A stretch of 64,000 nucleotides of DNA, taken from NCBI GenBank assembly GCA_023228985.1, contig JALOAC010000013.1, positions 5,357 to 69,356 of the forward strand, given 5' to 3'. Origin of the DNA: Thiopseudomonas sp. (GTDB taxonomy: Bacteria > Pseudomonadota > Gammaproteobacteria > Pseudomonadales > Pseudomonadaceae). The translations under genes and the position numbers were made by a program. Below, in pieces: positions 1 to 9,247 of the stretch. Under the pieces are notes generated by a model. The model saw only the letters and a program-made list of their open reading frames with translations, did no database searches and was not told the origin of the DNA. Each line of letters opens with the position of its first letter. Position 1 is the stretch's first letter.

Positions 1-188
1 AAAACCTCATTCACCCAGGCCACGCCACTAATCACTGCATCCTCACGGGTGATCACTCGAGCACGGGCTTGCTGTTCAGCAGGAATGAGTTGCGCTGTTA
101 TATCCCCAGTACCCACATCTTCAGCTAAAGCAACCTGCACATTATTGCGAACCTCTGCCGCAAGTTGCTCGATAGTTAAATTCGCCAT
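1..188 (-). CDS. nadC: Nicotinate-nucleotide pyrophosphorylase (carboxylating), N-terminal part only
   Basis: This is the first 62 codons of a leftward gene that runs off the left edge of the window. The ATG is at 188 and the protein begins MANLTIEQLAAEV. The stretches ALAEDVGTGDITAQLIPAE and ARVITREDAVISG are typical of the NadC N-terminal domain, which closes over the active site. NadC converts quinolinate and PRPP to nicotinate mononucleotide, carbon dioxide and pyrophosphate in de novo NAD synthesis in the cytoplasm. It is divergent from the DUF1631 gene across 267 bp, an arrangement I know from Pseudomonas. The catalytic C-terminal barrel lies outside the window. Confidence 0.9.
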   Translation of the reverse strand, partial: MANLTIEQLAAEVRNNVQVALAEDVGTGDITAQLIPAEQQARARVITREDAVISGVAWVNEV

Positions 189-455
189 GGAACACTCCAA
201 AAAAACAATTTTCTATTATAGAACTACAGACTTAAATTATGAAGCACCTACGCCCCTATACCAACGCAATCGCTGTGACTGGTTTCAAAGCCTTAACAGT
301 CTTCACTTGGACTTATACATCAGCCGGCTATAATGAATAAAAACTTGCCGCCAGATTTCTGACTCACTTTTTACAGCTTACATTTTCTTGTCTAAGTGTT
401 ACTATTCTTTATTTGTAAAATCAAGCAACAAGCTTGCTCTTTGGGGAGGTAGCCT

Positions 456-2744
456 ATGCAAAATGAAGCCAAGGTTGTGCCTATAAATCACAATACTGCC
501 CCAACACATTCAGGTAATCTTCCGCCCGCTCTCACCTTGGTGCGGGAAAACGCTGCCATACAAATCAAAAAAAATCTGCAGGACTTATTCACCTCCGCCG
601 ACGATGTTTTATTTGAAATGGCCGACCGCGCCACCAGTAATAGCGAACAAAATAGCCTATTTGAAGCGATGCGCGATTTACGCCTCAAGCGTAAAAGCTT
701 AGAGCTTGGTTTTTTTCAGGGACTATTTGATAGATTTAATCAGCTCAACCAACGCTCTATTGGTCGCCGCCGAGTTGAAGAAACTCCAAACATCGATAAC
801 CTCAGCTTGGTGCAAAACGACGAGCTGGAAGAGTCCGTTGCGCTCGAGACTATGATCGCTAAAGTGATGGGCGCAGAAGTACAGCCGCTCACGCAGCTAA
901 GTGCACGCTTAGGTCATTTACTACAGCGCAAAATTAGCAACGATGAAAATCCTTTAGGCCCTAAATCTCTGGCCACAGCTTTTCTCGAGTCCAGCACGAT
1001 TCTGGGCTTTGAAATCCAGATTAAACTGATTATCTTGAAGCTGTTTGAAAAAGCCGTGCTGGACAATATTCATGCGCTTTACCACGCCAGCAATGAGCAG
1101 TTGATAAAGGAAGGGGTTCTGCCCGAACTCAGCAGCCAAACAACCGAGCGAAGACGCCCCTCCGTTACACAAAGGCACGCCACAAGTCATACAGCTGATG
1201 CAGACCAACACTCCTTTGGCGTGACGCAAGCAAGCCACACACACATTGCTTTCGATGAGCTGCAAGCATTACTGGGGCATTTGAAGCTTAGCCAAGCAAG
1301 CACCCCCGCACCCAGTGACGCGGTACCCATAAGCACACAGGATTTAATGCGTCTGCTGTCTCACTTACAGCAACATAACAACGAACAACATGTAAACAGT
1401 CAAATCGTCCGCAAACAACTCGACAGCATACTGCAACGCGCCAGCCAGCAAAGCAAACGCACGCGCGTCGTAGGTGAAATTGATAACGACATTATCAATC
1501 TCGTCTCCATGCTGTTTGATTTTATTTTAGACGACCGCTCTATTCCTAGCGCATTAAAAGCCATGATTGGGCGCATGCAAATTCCACTATTAAAACTGGC
1601 TGTTTTAGACAAGTCCTTTTTTGATAACACCAATCACCCTGCACGCCGCCTGCTGAATGAAATCGGCTCTGCTGCACTGGGTTGGAGCGACCAAGATACC
1701 AAGCACCAAGACAGTTTATCGCAAAAAATAGAATCCATTGTGCAGCGTCTACAGCATGACTTCTCTGAAGACCCCAGTATTTTTAATGAACTGCTAACGG
1801 ATTTTGCCAGCTTCATGCGTACTGAGCGTCGCCGCAGCGAGCTGCTAGAACAACGTGTTCGTGATGCTGAAGAAGGACGCGCACGCTCTGAGTCTGCGCG
1901 TGCACAGGTGGAAGAAGCACTCAATGAACGCTTGATGGGTAAAACCCTTGCCGAAACCGTAGTACAGATACTGCAAGACTCATGGAGCAAGGTGATGCTG
2001 CTTAACCATCTCAAATATGGTGAGCAATCCAATCAATGGAAAAGTAGCTTAGCTGTCATGGACCAGCTGATATGGAGCGTTTCGCCCCATACAGAGCTGG
2101 ATACCGCACGCAAGTTACGCTTACTTATCCCAAAACTGCTCGAAAAGCTGCACGAAGGTTTTAATCAAGCCGCTCTCGATCCTTTCGCTACCTCTTTACT
2201 GTTTACCAAGCTAGAAGTTTTACATGTGCAGGCTATGCAGCGTGCCAATGCACTCTTAGAGCCCGCTCAACCCGCTGCTGAGACTGTAAAAGCAACGCCA
2301 GCACAATCGACCCCTAGCGATACTCCTACAGAGCCACCACCAACAGCTGAGTCTACAGAGCCCGCTCAAGAAGAACCTGCCATGGTTGAGGTAAAGGCAA
2401 AAATCGCCCTTACTGAGCCTGCCGCTGACACCGTGCCTGAAGTAGAGGTCGATGAAAATCATCCCGCCTTAGCACTGGTAGATAAGTTAAATGCCGGTAG
2501 CTGGTTTGAGCTAACACAGGCCGATGAGCAAAATACTCGCTGTAAGCTGGCTGCCATTATCAAATCTACAGGACGCTATATTTTCGTTAACCGCAGAGGG
2601 CTTAAAGTACTGGAGAAAAGCCGCGCCGAGCTTGCTTTAGCTTTTGCAGACGGAACTCTGACGTTGCTGGATGATGCACAGCTCTTTGACCGCGCCCTAG
2701 AATCAGTTATCGGTGATTTACGCCGCTTAAAGAGCCGTGATTAA
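456..2744 (+). CDS. DUF1631 family protein
   Basis: A 762-residue protein with a strong ribosome site (GGGGAGG) seven bases before its ATG. It is largely helical. Residues about 500-545 form a charged Arg/Glu-rich coiled-coil-like stretch. Residues about 615-680 are a Pro/Ala/Glu/Thr-rich linker. The last 80 residues (from NHPALALVDKLNAGSWFELT) form a compact beta-rich domain of the kind that ends DUF1631 proteins and resembles PilZ-like folds. The family's role is not established; Pseudomonas homologues beside nadC have been mis-labelled as thymidine phosphorylase. There is no signal peptide or membrane segment, so it is probably cytoplasmic. The identification rests on architecture and on the nadC neighbour. 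Confidence 0.8.
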   Translation: MQNEAKVVPINHNTAPTHSGNLPPALTLVRENAAIQIKKNLQDLFTSADDVLFEMADRATSNSEQNSLFEAMRDLRLKRKSLELGFFQGLFDRFNQLNQRSIGRRRVEETPNIDNLSLVQNDELEESVALETMIAKVMGAEVQPLTQLSARLGHLLQRKISNDENPLGPKSLATAFLESSTILGFEIQIKLIILKLFEKAVLDNIHALYHASNEQLIKEGVLPELSSQTTERRRPSVTQRHATSHTADADQHSFGVTQASHTHIAFDELQALLGHLKLSQASTPAPSDAVPISTQDLMRLLSHLQQHNNEQHVNSQIVRKQLDSILQRASQQSKRTRVVGEIDNDIINLVSMLFDFILDDRSIPSALKAMIGRMQIPLLKLAVLDKSFFDNTNHPARRLLNEIGSAALGWSDQDTKHQDSLSQKIESIVQRLQHDFSEDPSIFNELLTDFASFMRTERRRSELLEQRVRDAEEGRARSESARAQVEEALNERLMGKTLAETVVQILQDSWSKVMLLNHLKYGEQSNQWKSSLAVMDQLIWSVSPHTELDTARKLRLLIPKLLEKLHEGFNQAALDPFATSLLFTKLEVLHVQAMQRANALLEPAQPAAETVKATPAQSTPSDTPTEPPPTAESTEPAQEEPAMVEVKAKIALTEPAADTVPEVEVDENHPALALVDKLNAGSWFELTQADEQNTRCKLAAIIKSTGRYIFVNRRGLKVLEKSRAELALAFADGTLTLLDDAQLFDRALESVIGDLRRLKSRD

Positions 2745-2751
2745 ACCTGCA

Positions 2752-3216
2752 TTATTGCTGTGTCGCTGTTGTTACTTGTACCGCTATACAAGGTTGTTCT
2801 TCGAGTTGCTGCCAAGCTCCCTGCAAAGGCTGTAACGCAACCAGCCCTAACTGCAACCCCTCTTGTTGCGGCGTAACTCGCCAGCTCACTCTTTCTTCAT
2901 TGTCGGACAACAGCAGTTGCCCACTAGCAGGCGTGCCAAGCACCTGCTCAAAACTTAACCAGTACATTCCCTGTGTTTGTCCACTGCGCACCTGCGGCAC
3001 AGCACCAAAGCAAAGCTTTAATCCCTGTTCCTGCACGGTAATCTGGATAAGTTGATTGTGAATTCGAACGGGCTGGGTTTTAAATACATCACCCAGCATC
3101 AGCCCCAACAAAAATGCCACCAAGCAGAGGCTAGCAAAAAACTTTAACCGTAACTTGCGTCGCGGCAGTTCAGGCAGGGTAGAATCAGCAATTATTTTTT
3201 GTCTAGGCTGTCTCAT
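2752..3216 (-). CDS. Hypothetical single-pass membrane protein
   Basis: A 154-residue protein I do not recognise. A basic N-terminus (LPRRKLRLKFFASL) precedes one hydrophobic segment at about residues 27-45, followed by a mostly polar C-terminal part of about 110 residues. This suggests an inner-membrane protein with one anchor and a periplasmic domain. The gene is convergent with the DUF1631 gene, only 7 bp away. Its ATG (3216-3214) overlaps the ATG of divergent trmL (3215-3217), which is unusual. An internal start inside the membrane segment would destroy the anchor, so the annotated start is preferred. Confidence 0.6.
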   Translation of the reverse strand: MRQPRQKIIADSTLPELPRRKLRLKFFASLCLVAFLLGLMLGDVFKTQPVRIHNQLIQITVQEQGLKLCFGAVPQVRSGQTQGMYWLSFEQVLGTPASGQLLLSDNEERVSWRVTPQQEGLQLGLVALQPLQGAWQQLEEQPCIAVQVTTATQQ

Positions 3217-3676
3217 GTTTCACATCATTCTTTTTGAACCGGAAATCCCACCAAACACCGGCAACATCATTCGTCTGTGTGCCAACATTGGCTGCAGCTT
3301 ACATCTTATCAAGCCTTTGGGCTTTGTTTTTGATGACAAACGCTTACGACGTGCTGGATTGGATTACCAAGAGTTTGCTGAAGTAAATCTCCATGAGGAT
3401 CTAGCCAGCTGCTTAACTGCACTTAACCAACCACGTCTGTTTGCCTTTAGCACTAAAGGGCAGCACAGCTATGCAGATGTTCAGTATCAAGCTGGTGATG
3501 CTTTTATTTTTGGCCCTGAAACCCGCGGCTTGCCAGACTGGGTGCGTAACAGTATTCCGGCAGAGCAGCTGGTGCGTCTACCGATGCGCGAAAACTCACG
3601 CAGCTTAAATTTATCTAATACTGTAGCGGTAGCCGCCTATGAGGCGTGGCGACAATTGAATTTTGCCGATTCTTAG
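3215..3676 (+). CDS. trmL: tRNA (cytidine/uridine-34 2'-O)-methyltransferase TrmL
   Basis: A 153-residue SPOUT-class methyltransferase, the usual family length. It 2'-O-methylates the wobble nucleotide of tRNA-Leu isoacceptors with S-adenosylmethionine. The start at 3215 gives the canonical N-terminus MFHIILFEPEIPPNTGNIIR; a longer in-frame ATG at 3155 would add 20 residues unlike the family. The knot-forming SAM-binding motifs are visible: IFGPETRGLP near residue 100 and the C-terminal LNLSNTVAVAAYEAWRQ. It is encoded divergently from the small membrane protein with overlapping start codons, so its promoter must lie inside that gene. Confidence 0.93.
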   Translation: MFHIILFEPEIPPNTGNIIRLCANIGCSLHLIKPLGFVFDDKRLRRAGLDYQEFAEVNLHEDLASCLTALNQPRLFAFSTKGQHSYADVQYQAGDAFIFGPETRGLPDWVRNSIPAEQLVRLPMRENSRSLNLSNTVAVAAYEAWRQLNFADS

Positions 3677-3793
3677 CGTCCTGCCCGCAAAGCACATAGC
3701 GACCTGCGCTGTGGTTTCATTTTTATAAGCGTAACGGTCGCATCCTTGCCACCGTTGCTGCCTATAGTCCAACACATACGGCTTATGCATTGG

Positions 3794-3813
3794 ATACTCC
3801 AAGCCTGGAGTAT
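3794..3813. repeat. Perfect inverted repeat downstream of typA
   Basis: ATACTCCA and TGGAGTAT are separated by the four bases AGCC, giving an 8-bp stem 10 bp beyond the typA stop codon. No T-run follows on either strand, so it is not a clean intrinsic terminator. It could be a 3'-end RNA hairpin or a protein-binding palindrome between the convergent trmL and typA genes. Confidence 0.5.
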
Positions 3814-3823
3814 GGGTTGCTTA

Positions 3824-5635
3824 CTAACCGCGACCGGCGCGCTTGCGCTCGTTTTCAGTCAGTAGTTTCTTACGCAAACGAATGGATTGCGGCGTGACCT
3901 CTACCAGCTCATCATCCTCAATAAACTCTAGGGCCTGCTCAAGCGTAAAGCGAATCGGAGTGACCAGTTGAACGGTATCTTCCTTACCCGATACACGCAT
4001 GTTATCGAGCTTTTTCGCCTTGGTGGGGTTAATCGCCAGGTCGTTATCACGGCTGTTAATACCCGCAAGCTGACCTTCGTAAATTTCTTCACCGGGCGAC
4101 AGGAACAACTTACCACGGTCTTGCAGGGTTTCTAGCGAGTAGCTTAGCGCCTTACCGGTAGCCATCGAAACCAGCACACCGTTGAGTCGACCGGCCATTT
4201 CACCGCCCTTCACTTCGCCATAGTGGCTAAAGGTACTGGTCAGGATACCCGTGCCTGAAGTGATGGTCATAAACTGGTTACGAAAACCAATTAAGCCACG
4301 CGCTGGAATAACATACTCCAAACGCACACGGCCTTTACCGTCTGGCACCATGTCTTTCAAGTCGCCCTTACGCAAGCCCAGCTGCTCCATAATCGGACCC
4401 TGGTGCTGCTCTTCGATATCAAAGATTACAAACTCATACGGCTCTTGTTTCACGCCATCCACGTCTTTGATAATCACTTCTGGGCGGGAAATCGCCAACT
4501 CAAAACCTTCGCGGCGCATGTTTTCAATCAGTACTGACAGGTGCAGTTCACCACGGCCAGATACTTTGAATTTGTCCGGATCACCGGTTTCTTCCACACG
4601 CAACGCAACGTTGTGCAGTAGCTCTTTTTCCAGACGCTCTTTGAGGTTACGGCTGGTAACGTACTTGCCTTCTCGACCGGCAAAAGGTGAGTCATTCACC
4701 TGAAAGGTCATGCTGACGGTAGGTTCATCAACGGTCAACGGAGGCAATGCTTCTACATGCTGCTGATCACAGAGAGTATCGGAAATAAACAGCGGCTCAA
4801 AACCACTGATACAGACGATATCACCGGCTTGTGCTGTTTCAACTTCAACACGCTGCAAGCCACGATGACCCATGATTTTCAGAATACGTCCGTTGCGCTT
4901 TTTGCCCGTGGAGTCAACCGCTGTTACAGGCGAGTTGGCTTTAATGCGACCACGGCTAATGCGGCCAATGCCGATAACGCCGAGGAAGTTGTTGTAGTCC
5001 AGCGCCGAGATTTGCATCTGAAACGGACCGTCCACATCCACTTTAGGCGGCTGAACAAAATCGATAATTGCTTGGAATAACGGGTCCATATTCTCAGCCA
5101 TTTCGCTCGGGTCCATACCGGCGATGCCGTTCAGCGCACTGGTGTACACAATAGGGAAATCAAGCTGCTCATCGGTCGCACCGAGGTTGTCGAACAGATC
5201 AAAAATCTGATCAATCACCCAATCTGGACGCGCGCCCGGGCGATCAATTTTGTTAACCACCACAATAGGGTTCAAACCGGCTTGAAACGCTTTTTGGGTT
5301 ACAAAGCGGGTTTGTGGCATTGGGCCGTCGATGGAGTCAACCACTAGCAGCACGCAGTCAACCATGCTCATTACACGCTCCACTTCACCACCGAAATCGG
5401 CGTGACCGGGCGTATCAACGATGTTAATGGCGTAATCTTGCCATTTGATGGCGGTGTTTTTCGCCAGAATGGTAATGCCACGTTCTTTTTCTTGGTCATC
5501 AGAGTCCATCACACGGTCTGACTCAAGCTCTTTGCGGTCCAAAGTCCCTGAGGCTCGCAGCAAAGCATCGACCAGAGTGGTCTTGCCGTGGTCAACGTGG
5601 GCAATAATGGCAATATTACGTAAATTATCTATCAC
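3824..5635 (-). CDS. typA: Translational GTPase TypA/BipA
   Basis: A 603-residue ribosome-associated GTPase of the EF-G/LepA class, the usual length for TypA. The G1 motif AHVDHGKTT (about residues 11-19), the switch II DTPGHADF and the NKID specificity motif are all present, followed by the EF-Tu domain 2, EF-G-like domain and the TypA-specific C-terminal region. TypA binds 70S ribosomes and supports 50S assembly and stress or cold adaptation. It is encoded leftward 93 bp downstream of thiI. The protein ends with a basic tail (ENERKRAGRG). The product is clear from sequence; the physiological role is family knowledge. Confidence 0.96.
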   Translation of the reverse strand: MIDNLRNIAIIAHVDHGKTTLVDALLRASGTLDRKELESDRVMDSDDQEKERGITILAKNTAIKWQDYAINIVDTPGHADFGGEVERVMSMVDCVLLVVDSIDGPMPQTRFVTQKAFQAGLNPIVVVNKIDRPGARPDWVIDQIFDLFDNLGATDEQLDFPIVYTSALNGIAGMDPSEMAENMDPLFQAIIDFVQPPKVDVDGPFQMQISALDYNNFLGVIGIGRISRGRIKANSPVTAVDSTGKKRNGRILKIMGHRGLQRVEVETAQAGDIVCISGFEPLFISDTLCDQQHVEALPPLTVDEPTVSMTFQVNDSPFAGREGKYVTSRNLKERLEKELLHNVALRVEETGDPDKFKVSGRGELHLSVLIENMRREGFELAISRPEVIIKDVDGVKQEPYEFVIFDIEEQHQGPIMEQLGLRKGDLKDMVPDGKGRVRLEYVIPARGLIGFRNQFMTITSGTGILTSTFSHYGEVKGGEMAGRLNGVLVSMATGKALSYSLETLQDRGKLFLSPGEEIYEGQLAGINSRDNDLAINPTKAKKLDNMRVSGKEDTVQLVTPIRFTLEQALEFIEDDELVEVTPQSIRLRKKLLTENERKRAGRG

Positions 5636-5728
5636 TGTAGTTGTCTCTAGTAGTTAACATTTAAATCGAATTTGGGACTTTTTGGCCGCGCCAGTCCATA
5701 CGCTTTAGCTTCTATTGCAGAAAGATTG

Positions 5729-7183
5729 CTAAGGCCGATACACCCGCACATTGGTGTGACCCTCATGCAGCAGATGATGCACATGCAGGCGACTCATCAC
5801 CCCTTTGTCACAATAGAGCAGGTACTGGCGGTTAGCGTCCAGCTCTTTGAAACGGTTATTTACCGCATAAAACGGCATGTGTAGCAGCTCGATATCAGCC
5901 AACTGTAAGGGCTTATCCTCGCACTCATGCGGATGACGGATATCAATCACTATCTGCCCTGGCAACGCTTGGCTGACGGTTTCTACCTGCACATCCTGGC
6001 TTAACTCTTCAAGCAGTTTGTCCACGGTAATGAAGCGCGCTCGACTGATCGCACGGTCCAAAATACTCATATCCAAACGCTCTTCTTCGCGCATCACTCG
6101 ACCCAATCGTGCCTTGGTAGTCGGATTCACCGAAATCACGCCACAGTATTCCGGCATATTTTTAGCAAAATCCGCTGTGCCGATGGCTTCAGCCGTATCG
6201 ATAATCTCTTGTTTATGCGTGGCAACCAGAGGGCGAAGCACCAACTTTTCGATGGCTTTATCAATCACCGACAGATTAGTGAGCGTTTGGCTAGATACCT
6301 GAGAAACGGCCTCACCTGTTGCCAAGGTTTCAATATGCAACCCATCGGCGATACGTTCAGCCGCACGGAGCATCATGCGTTTAAGCACTACGCCCATGTG
6401 GCTGTTATCCACAGTATTGAGAATATCAGCCAGCACTTCTTCAAAGGGTACACTAATAAACAGCACCCGATGCGAGCGACCGTATTTTTCCCACAAATAC
6501 TGGGTTACTTCCATCACACCCAATTCATGGGCACGACCACCCAAATTAAAAAAACAAAAATGGGTCAACAATCCGCGACGCATGAGCTGATAGGCAGCCA
6601 CGGTAGAGTCAAAGCCGCCGGACATTAGCACCAAGGCTTGCTCAATAGAGCCTAACGGGAAGCCACCCATACCTGCATGGCGTGCATGCTCAACCATTAA
6701 GCGCTGATGACGGATTTCTAATCGCACTTCCACTTCGGGTCGATTTAGCTCTATTCCAGCTGCCGCGCATTGGCGGCGCAACAGGCTACCCAAAGTGCGT
6801 TCAACATCCATGGAGGTAAACTCATGCTTGCCTACACGCTTACAGCGCACTGCAAAGGTTTTCCCTTGCAACAAAGGCGCGTAATGCTCTGCACACAACT
6901 GCGCGATGGTTTCCATAGAGTCTGGCAGTGGATACTCTTGCACTTGGTATGAGTGTGCAATACCGGGCGTATTACTGAGCCGCTCAAATAACTCTTGCTG
7001 CGCCACAGGCTCGACGAGACTGCTTTGCACCACAATGTTGTCCCACTCACCACTCACCGCCACTTCGGGGTCAAGCGGACTCAACACCGTACGCATATTT
7101 TTCACCAACTGGCGAACAAACTGGCGTCTCACCGGACGGCTTTTAATGGTGATCTCAGCAAAGGGCTTAACGAAGATTTTCAT
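5729..7183 (-). CDS. thiI: tRNA 4-thiouridine sulfurtransferase ThiI with rhodanese domain
   Basis: A 484-residue enzyme for tRNA s4U8 formation and thiamine thiazole sulfur transfer. I chose the ATG at 7183 (MKIFVKPFAEITIKSRPVRR) over an upstream in-frame start because this is the family N-terminus. Domain order is ferredoxin-like plus THUMP (about 1-165), the PP-loop ATP-pyrophosphatase with the signature SGGFDS (about 184-189), and a C-terminal rhodanese domain. The catalytic cysteines are visible in PEYCGVIS and in the rhodanese loop LYCDKGVMS, so the long thiazole-competent form is present. It lies 93 bp upstream of typA on the same strand. Confidence 0.95.
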   Translation of the reverse strand: MKIFVKPFAEITIKSRPVRRQFVRQLVKNMRTVLSPLDPEVAVSGEWDNIVVQSSLVEPVAQQELFERLSNTPGIAHSYQVQEYPLPDSMETIAQLCAEHYAPLLQGKTFAVRCKRVGKHEFTSMDVERTLGSLLRRQCAAAGIELNRPEVEVRLEIRHQRLMVEHARHAGMGGFPLGSIEQALVLMSGGFDSTVAAYQLMRRGLLTHFCFFNLGGRAHELGVMEVTQYLWEKYGRSHRVLFISVPFEEVLADILNTVDNSHMGVVLKRMMLRAAERIADGLHIETLATGEAVSQVSSQTLTNLSVIDKAIEKLVLRPLVATHKQEIIDTAEAIGTADFAKNMPEYCGVISVNPTTKARLGRVMREEERLDMSILDRAISRARFITVDKLLEELSQDVQVETVSQALPGQIVIDIRHPHECEDKPLQLADIELLHMPFYAVNNRFKELDANRQYLLYCDKGVMSRLHVHHLLHEGHTNVRVYRP

Positions 7184-7325
7184 AGCTGTACACAAAACGT
7201 TACGCACCCGCTTAGGACGCGAAAAAGGGTGCGCAAGTATAGCAAGTTCAGGCTTTTAGCGCGAGTAATTATGCGTTAAGGACGCGAGCAAAGCGCATTA
7301 AATACGCGTTGTAGTTATCCTTATT

Positions 7326-7366
7326 GCAGCCTAATAAGGTTTTTAAACGCGCATAGGTTAGGCTGC
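7326..7366. repeat. Inverted repeat abutting the lipoprotein gene 3' end
   Basis: GCAGCCTAA (7326-7334) and TTAGGCTGC (7358-7366) form a perfect 9-bp stem with a 23-base loop directly after the stop codon of the leftward lipoprotein gene. No T-run follows on the minus strand, so terminator activity is uncertain. It may be an mRNA-end hairpin. Confidence 0.45.
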
Positions 7367-7852
7367 TTATTGCCAATCCAGCTGCAACAGCTGCCATTTT
7401 TTATCGGTTAACTGCCACACACTGCTGACTCGATAATGTTCAGCCCGCTCGGGAATAAGCCTTTGCGCGCCGGTAATACCAACTTGCGCCGTACACAGAC
7501 CGCGATCATAAAAGCCCTTATCTAACTGGCAATCACGATTAAGCACTAGAATATTAATATTCTTATAACGCATAAACAGCCCCAGCATTTGTTGGCGAAT
7601 TTCCTGCGGGCCGTACTGTTGTTGCGCTAAAAAATCAGTATGCAACTGTTTTATTACCGCACTGGTTTGCTTGTTTTTAATACCTTCTTCTAACTGTCGC
7701 GCTGCTTGCTCTAGCGCATTTTGCGGATCTTTACTGCCACAGGCTAACAAGCCCACTGTGAGCGCAGCCACCAGCACCAACCGGCATGACTGAACAAGTT
7801 GTCGCCTAGTGTTCGTTACTAAAACCATTGACCTCTGCCCGTTTTGCATCAT
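7367..7852 (-). CDS. Putative lipoprotein of unknown function
   Basis: A 161-residue protein with a hydrophobic signal segment ending in the lipobox LLAC (TVGLLACGSKD), predicting lipidation of that cysteine and export. The mature part starts with a charged helical region (ALEQAARQLEEGIKNKQ) and ends in a beta-rich domain that may have an NTF2/SnoaL-like cystatin fold (HYRVSSVWQLTDKKWQLLQL). That fold suggestion is inference. ATG codons occur at residues 1, 2 and 9, so the exact start is uncertain. It is divergent from the biosynthetic operon that starts 117 bp away and may or may not belong to it. Confidence 0.65.
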   Translation of the reverse strand: MMQNGQRSMVLVTNTRRQLVQSCRLVLVAALTVGLLACGSKDPQNALEQAARQLEEGIKNKQTSAVIKQLHTDFLAQQQYGPQEIRQQMLGLFMRYKNINILVLNRDCQLDKGFYDRGLCTAQVGITGAQRLIPERAEHYRVSSVWQLTDKKWQLLQLDWQ

Positions 7853-7968
7853 TTAACTGCTCCCTATTTCTAAACTACCCTATAATCACGCATTATTTGC
7901 AATAATTGCCAGCCCTGCACCGCGGCAACTTGCCCAGCATACGCACTTAATAGGTTTTTCAAGCAACT

Positions 7969-8373
7969 ATGGCTCTCCCAGAACTGACAGCTTTATTACC
8001 ACACCGCGGTACAGCGCTATGGTTAACTGCAATTATTAATCATGATCAACAAAGCATCCTTGGCGAGTGCCACCGGGATTGCCTTGCGCAGTTAACCCAA
8101 CTGCAGAGTGCTTATTTTTTCGAAGCTGCTGCACAACTCTGTGCCGCACATGGCGCATTGTATGCCAAGCACAACTCGCCCACTGAAGCCTACATTGGCA
8201 AACTGAGTAAACTCAAGGTGTATCAACAGGCCACGTCTACCGGCGGTCCTCTGCAAGTCAAAGCGACGCAGCAATCTGCCAATGAACTCAGCGCCGTCTA
8301 TCTATTCACCGTTACCCAACAGCAGCAGTTACTGCTCGATGGCACTCTGTTACTGGTGTTAAACCATGCTTGA
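7969..8373 (+). CDS. Hotdog-fold 3-hydroxyacyl-ACP dehydratase-like protein (ApeP-like)
   Basis: A 134-residue small acyl-ACP dehydratase-like protein. The N-terminus LLPHRGTALWLTAI carries the PHR(G/S) motif seen in FabZ/ApeP-type hotdog proteins. The helix region (QSAYFFEAAAQLCAAHGALY) and C-terminal strands fit one hotdog domain. It would dehydrate 3-hydroxyacyl chains on the carrier protein encoded downstream. It heads a rightward operon and overlaps the ABC ATPase gene by 8 bp. No strong ribosome site is visible before the ATG at 7969. Similar proteins occur in aryl polyene and related fatty-acid-like clusters. Confidence 0.7.
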   Translation: MALPELTALLPHRGTALWLTAIINHDQQSILGECHRDCLAQLTQLQSAYFFEAAAQLCAAHGALYAKHNSPTEAYIGKLSKLKVYQQATSTGGPLQVKATQQSANELSAVYLFTVTQQQQLLLDGTLLLVLNHA

Positions 8374-9247
8374 GCTTAGCCACCTTCATTACCGCTACCC
8401 TGACGCCGAACAGGATGCGCTGGTCGATATCAACTTTAAAATACAACAAGGTCAGTGTATCGGTTTACTGGGAGCTAACGGTGCTGGCAAAACCACACTA
8501 CTGTCGCTCATCGCACAGCTTATTACACCCAGCGCTGGGCAGTTACGCTGGCAACAGCAACCCAGCCTAGGGCTTGTACCGCAAACTCTGGCCTTCTATG
8601 CCAAGCTCAGCAGCCAAGAAAACTTACACCTTTTTGCCGATCTTTACTTGCTTAAGGGTCAACAACGCCAGCAGCAGCTCAGTTTAGCTATCGAAGCAGC
8701 GCAGCTGGAATCACTACTGCATAAAAAAGCCGGTCAACTATCAGGCGGACAACAACGGCGACTTAATTTCGCTTTAGGTATTTTAGCCCCTGCGCAATTA
8801 TTTCTATTCGACGAGGTAACCGTTGGTGTGGACAGCGTCAGCCGCCAACATCTGTTAAACGCTATTAAGCAACTTAAACAGAGCGGAAAAAGTATCATTT
8901 ACACCAGCCATTATTTACCCGAAATCGAGCAAATTGCCGAACGCGTTATTTTGCTTAACGCAGGCAAAGTGCTGCTCGATATAGCGCTTGCCGAACAACC
9001 CAGCGCACACAATCTAGTGATTGAATGGGTCTCTGGGATACCTATCGAGTTAGTCAAGCTATGCCAGCAGCAGCAACTCGACTTTCAGCAACAACACAAC
9101 AGCTTAATTATTCATGCCCTAACTCAGCCGCAATGGGCAACCTTGCTCACACATATCAGTCACACCACGCCCGCACCCACTCGTATGAATTACAGCAAAC
9201 CGAGCTTGGAACAGCTTTATTTACAAGTAAGCGGGGGTCAGCTATGA
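8366..9247 (+). CDS. ABC transporter ATP-binding protein
   Basis: A 293-residue ABC ATPase. Walker A is GANGAGKT (about residues 37-44), the ABC signature is LSGGQQRR, and Walker B with the catalytic glutamate is LFLFDEVTVGVD. The D-loop and H-loop (YTSHYLPE) are intact. About 80 residues follow the nucleotide-binding domain, as in ABC-2 type drug and polysaccharide exporters. It partners the permease whose gene overlaps by 4 bp (ATGA). In this cluster it probably exports or flips the lipid or polyketide made by the neighbouring synthases; the substrate is inference. Confidence 0.9.
   Translation: MLELSHLHYRYPDAEQDALVDINFKIQQGQCIGLLGANGAGKTTLLSLIAQLITPSAGQLRWQQQPSLGLVPQTLAFYAKLSSQENLHLFADLYLLKGQQRQQQLSLAIEAAQLESLLHKKAGQLSGGQQRRLNFALGILAPAQLFLFDEVTVGVDSVSRQHLLNAIKQLKQSGKSIIYTSHYLPEIEQIAERVILLNAGKVLLDIALAEQPSAHNLVIEWVSGIPIELVKLCQQQQLDFQQQHNSLIIHALTQPQWATLLTHISHTTPAPTRMNYSKPSLEQLYLQVSGGQL

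Noticed and set aside
189..455. Confident promoter for nadC or the DUF1631 gene
   Set aside because: AT-rich DNA gives only weak -35/-10 matches with poor spacing, so no site is called.
3611..3802. 63-residue open frame on the minus strand between trmL and typA
   Set aside because: It overlaps the trmL 3' end by 66 bp, has no ribosome site and no recognised motif; its start falls in an inverted repeat.
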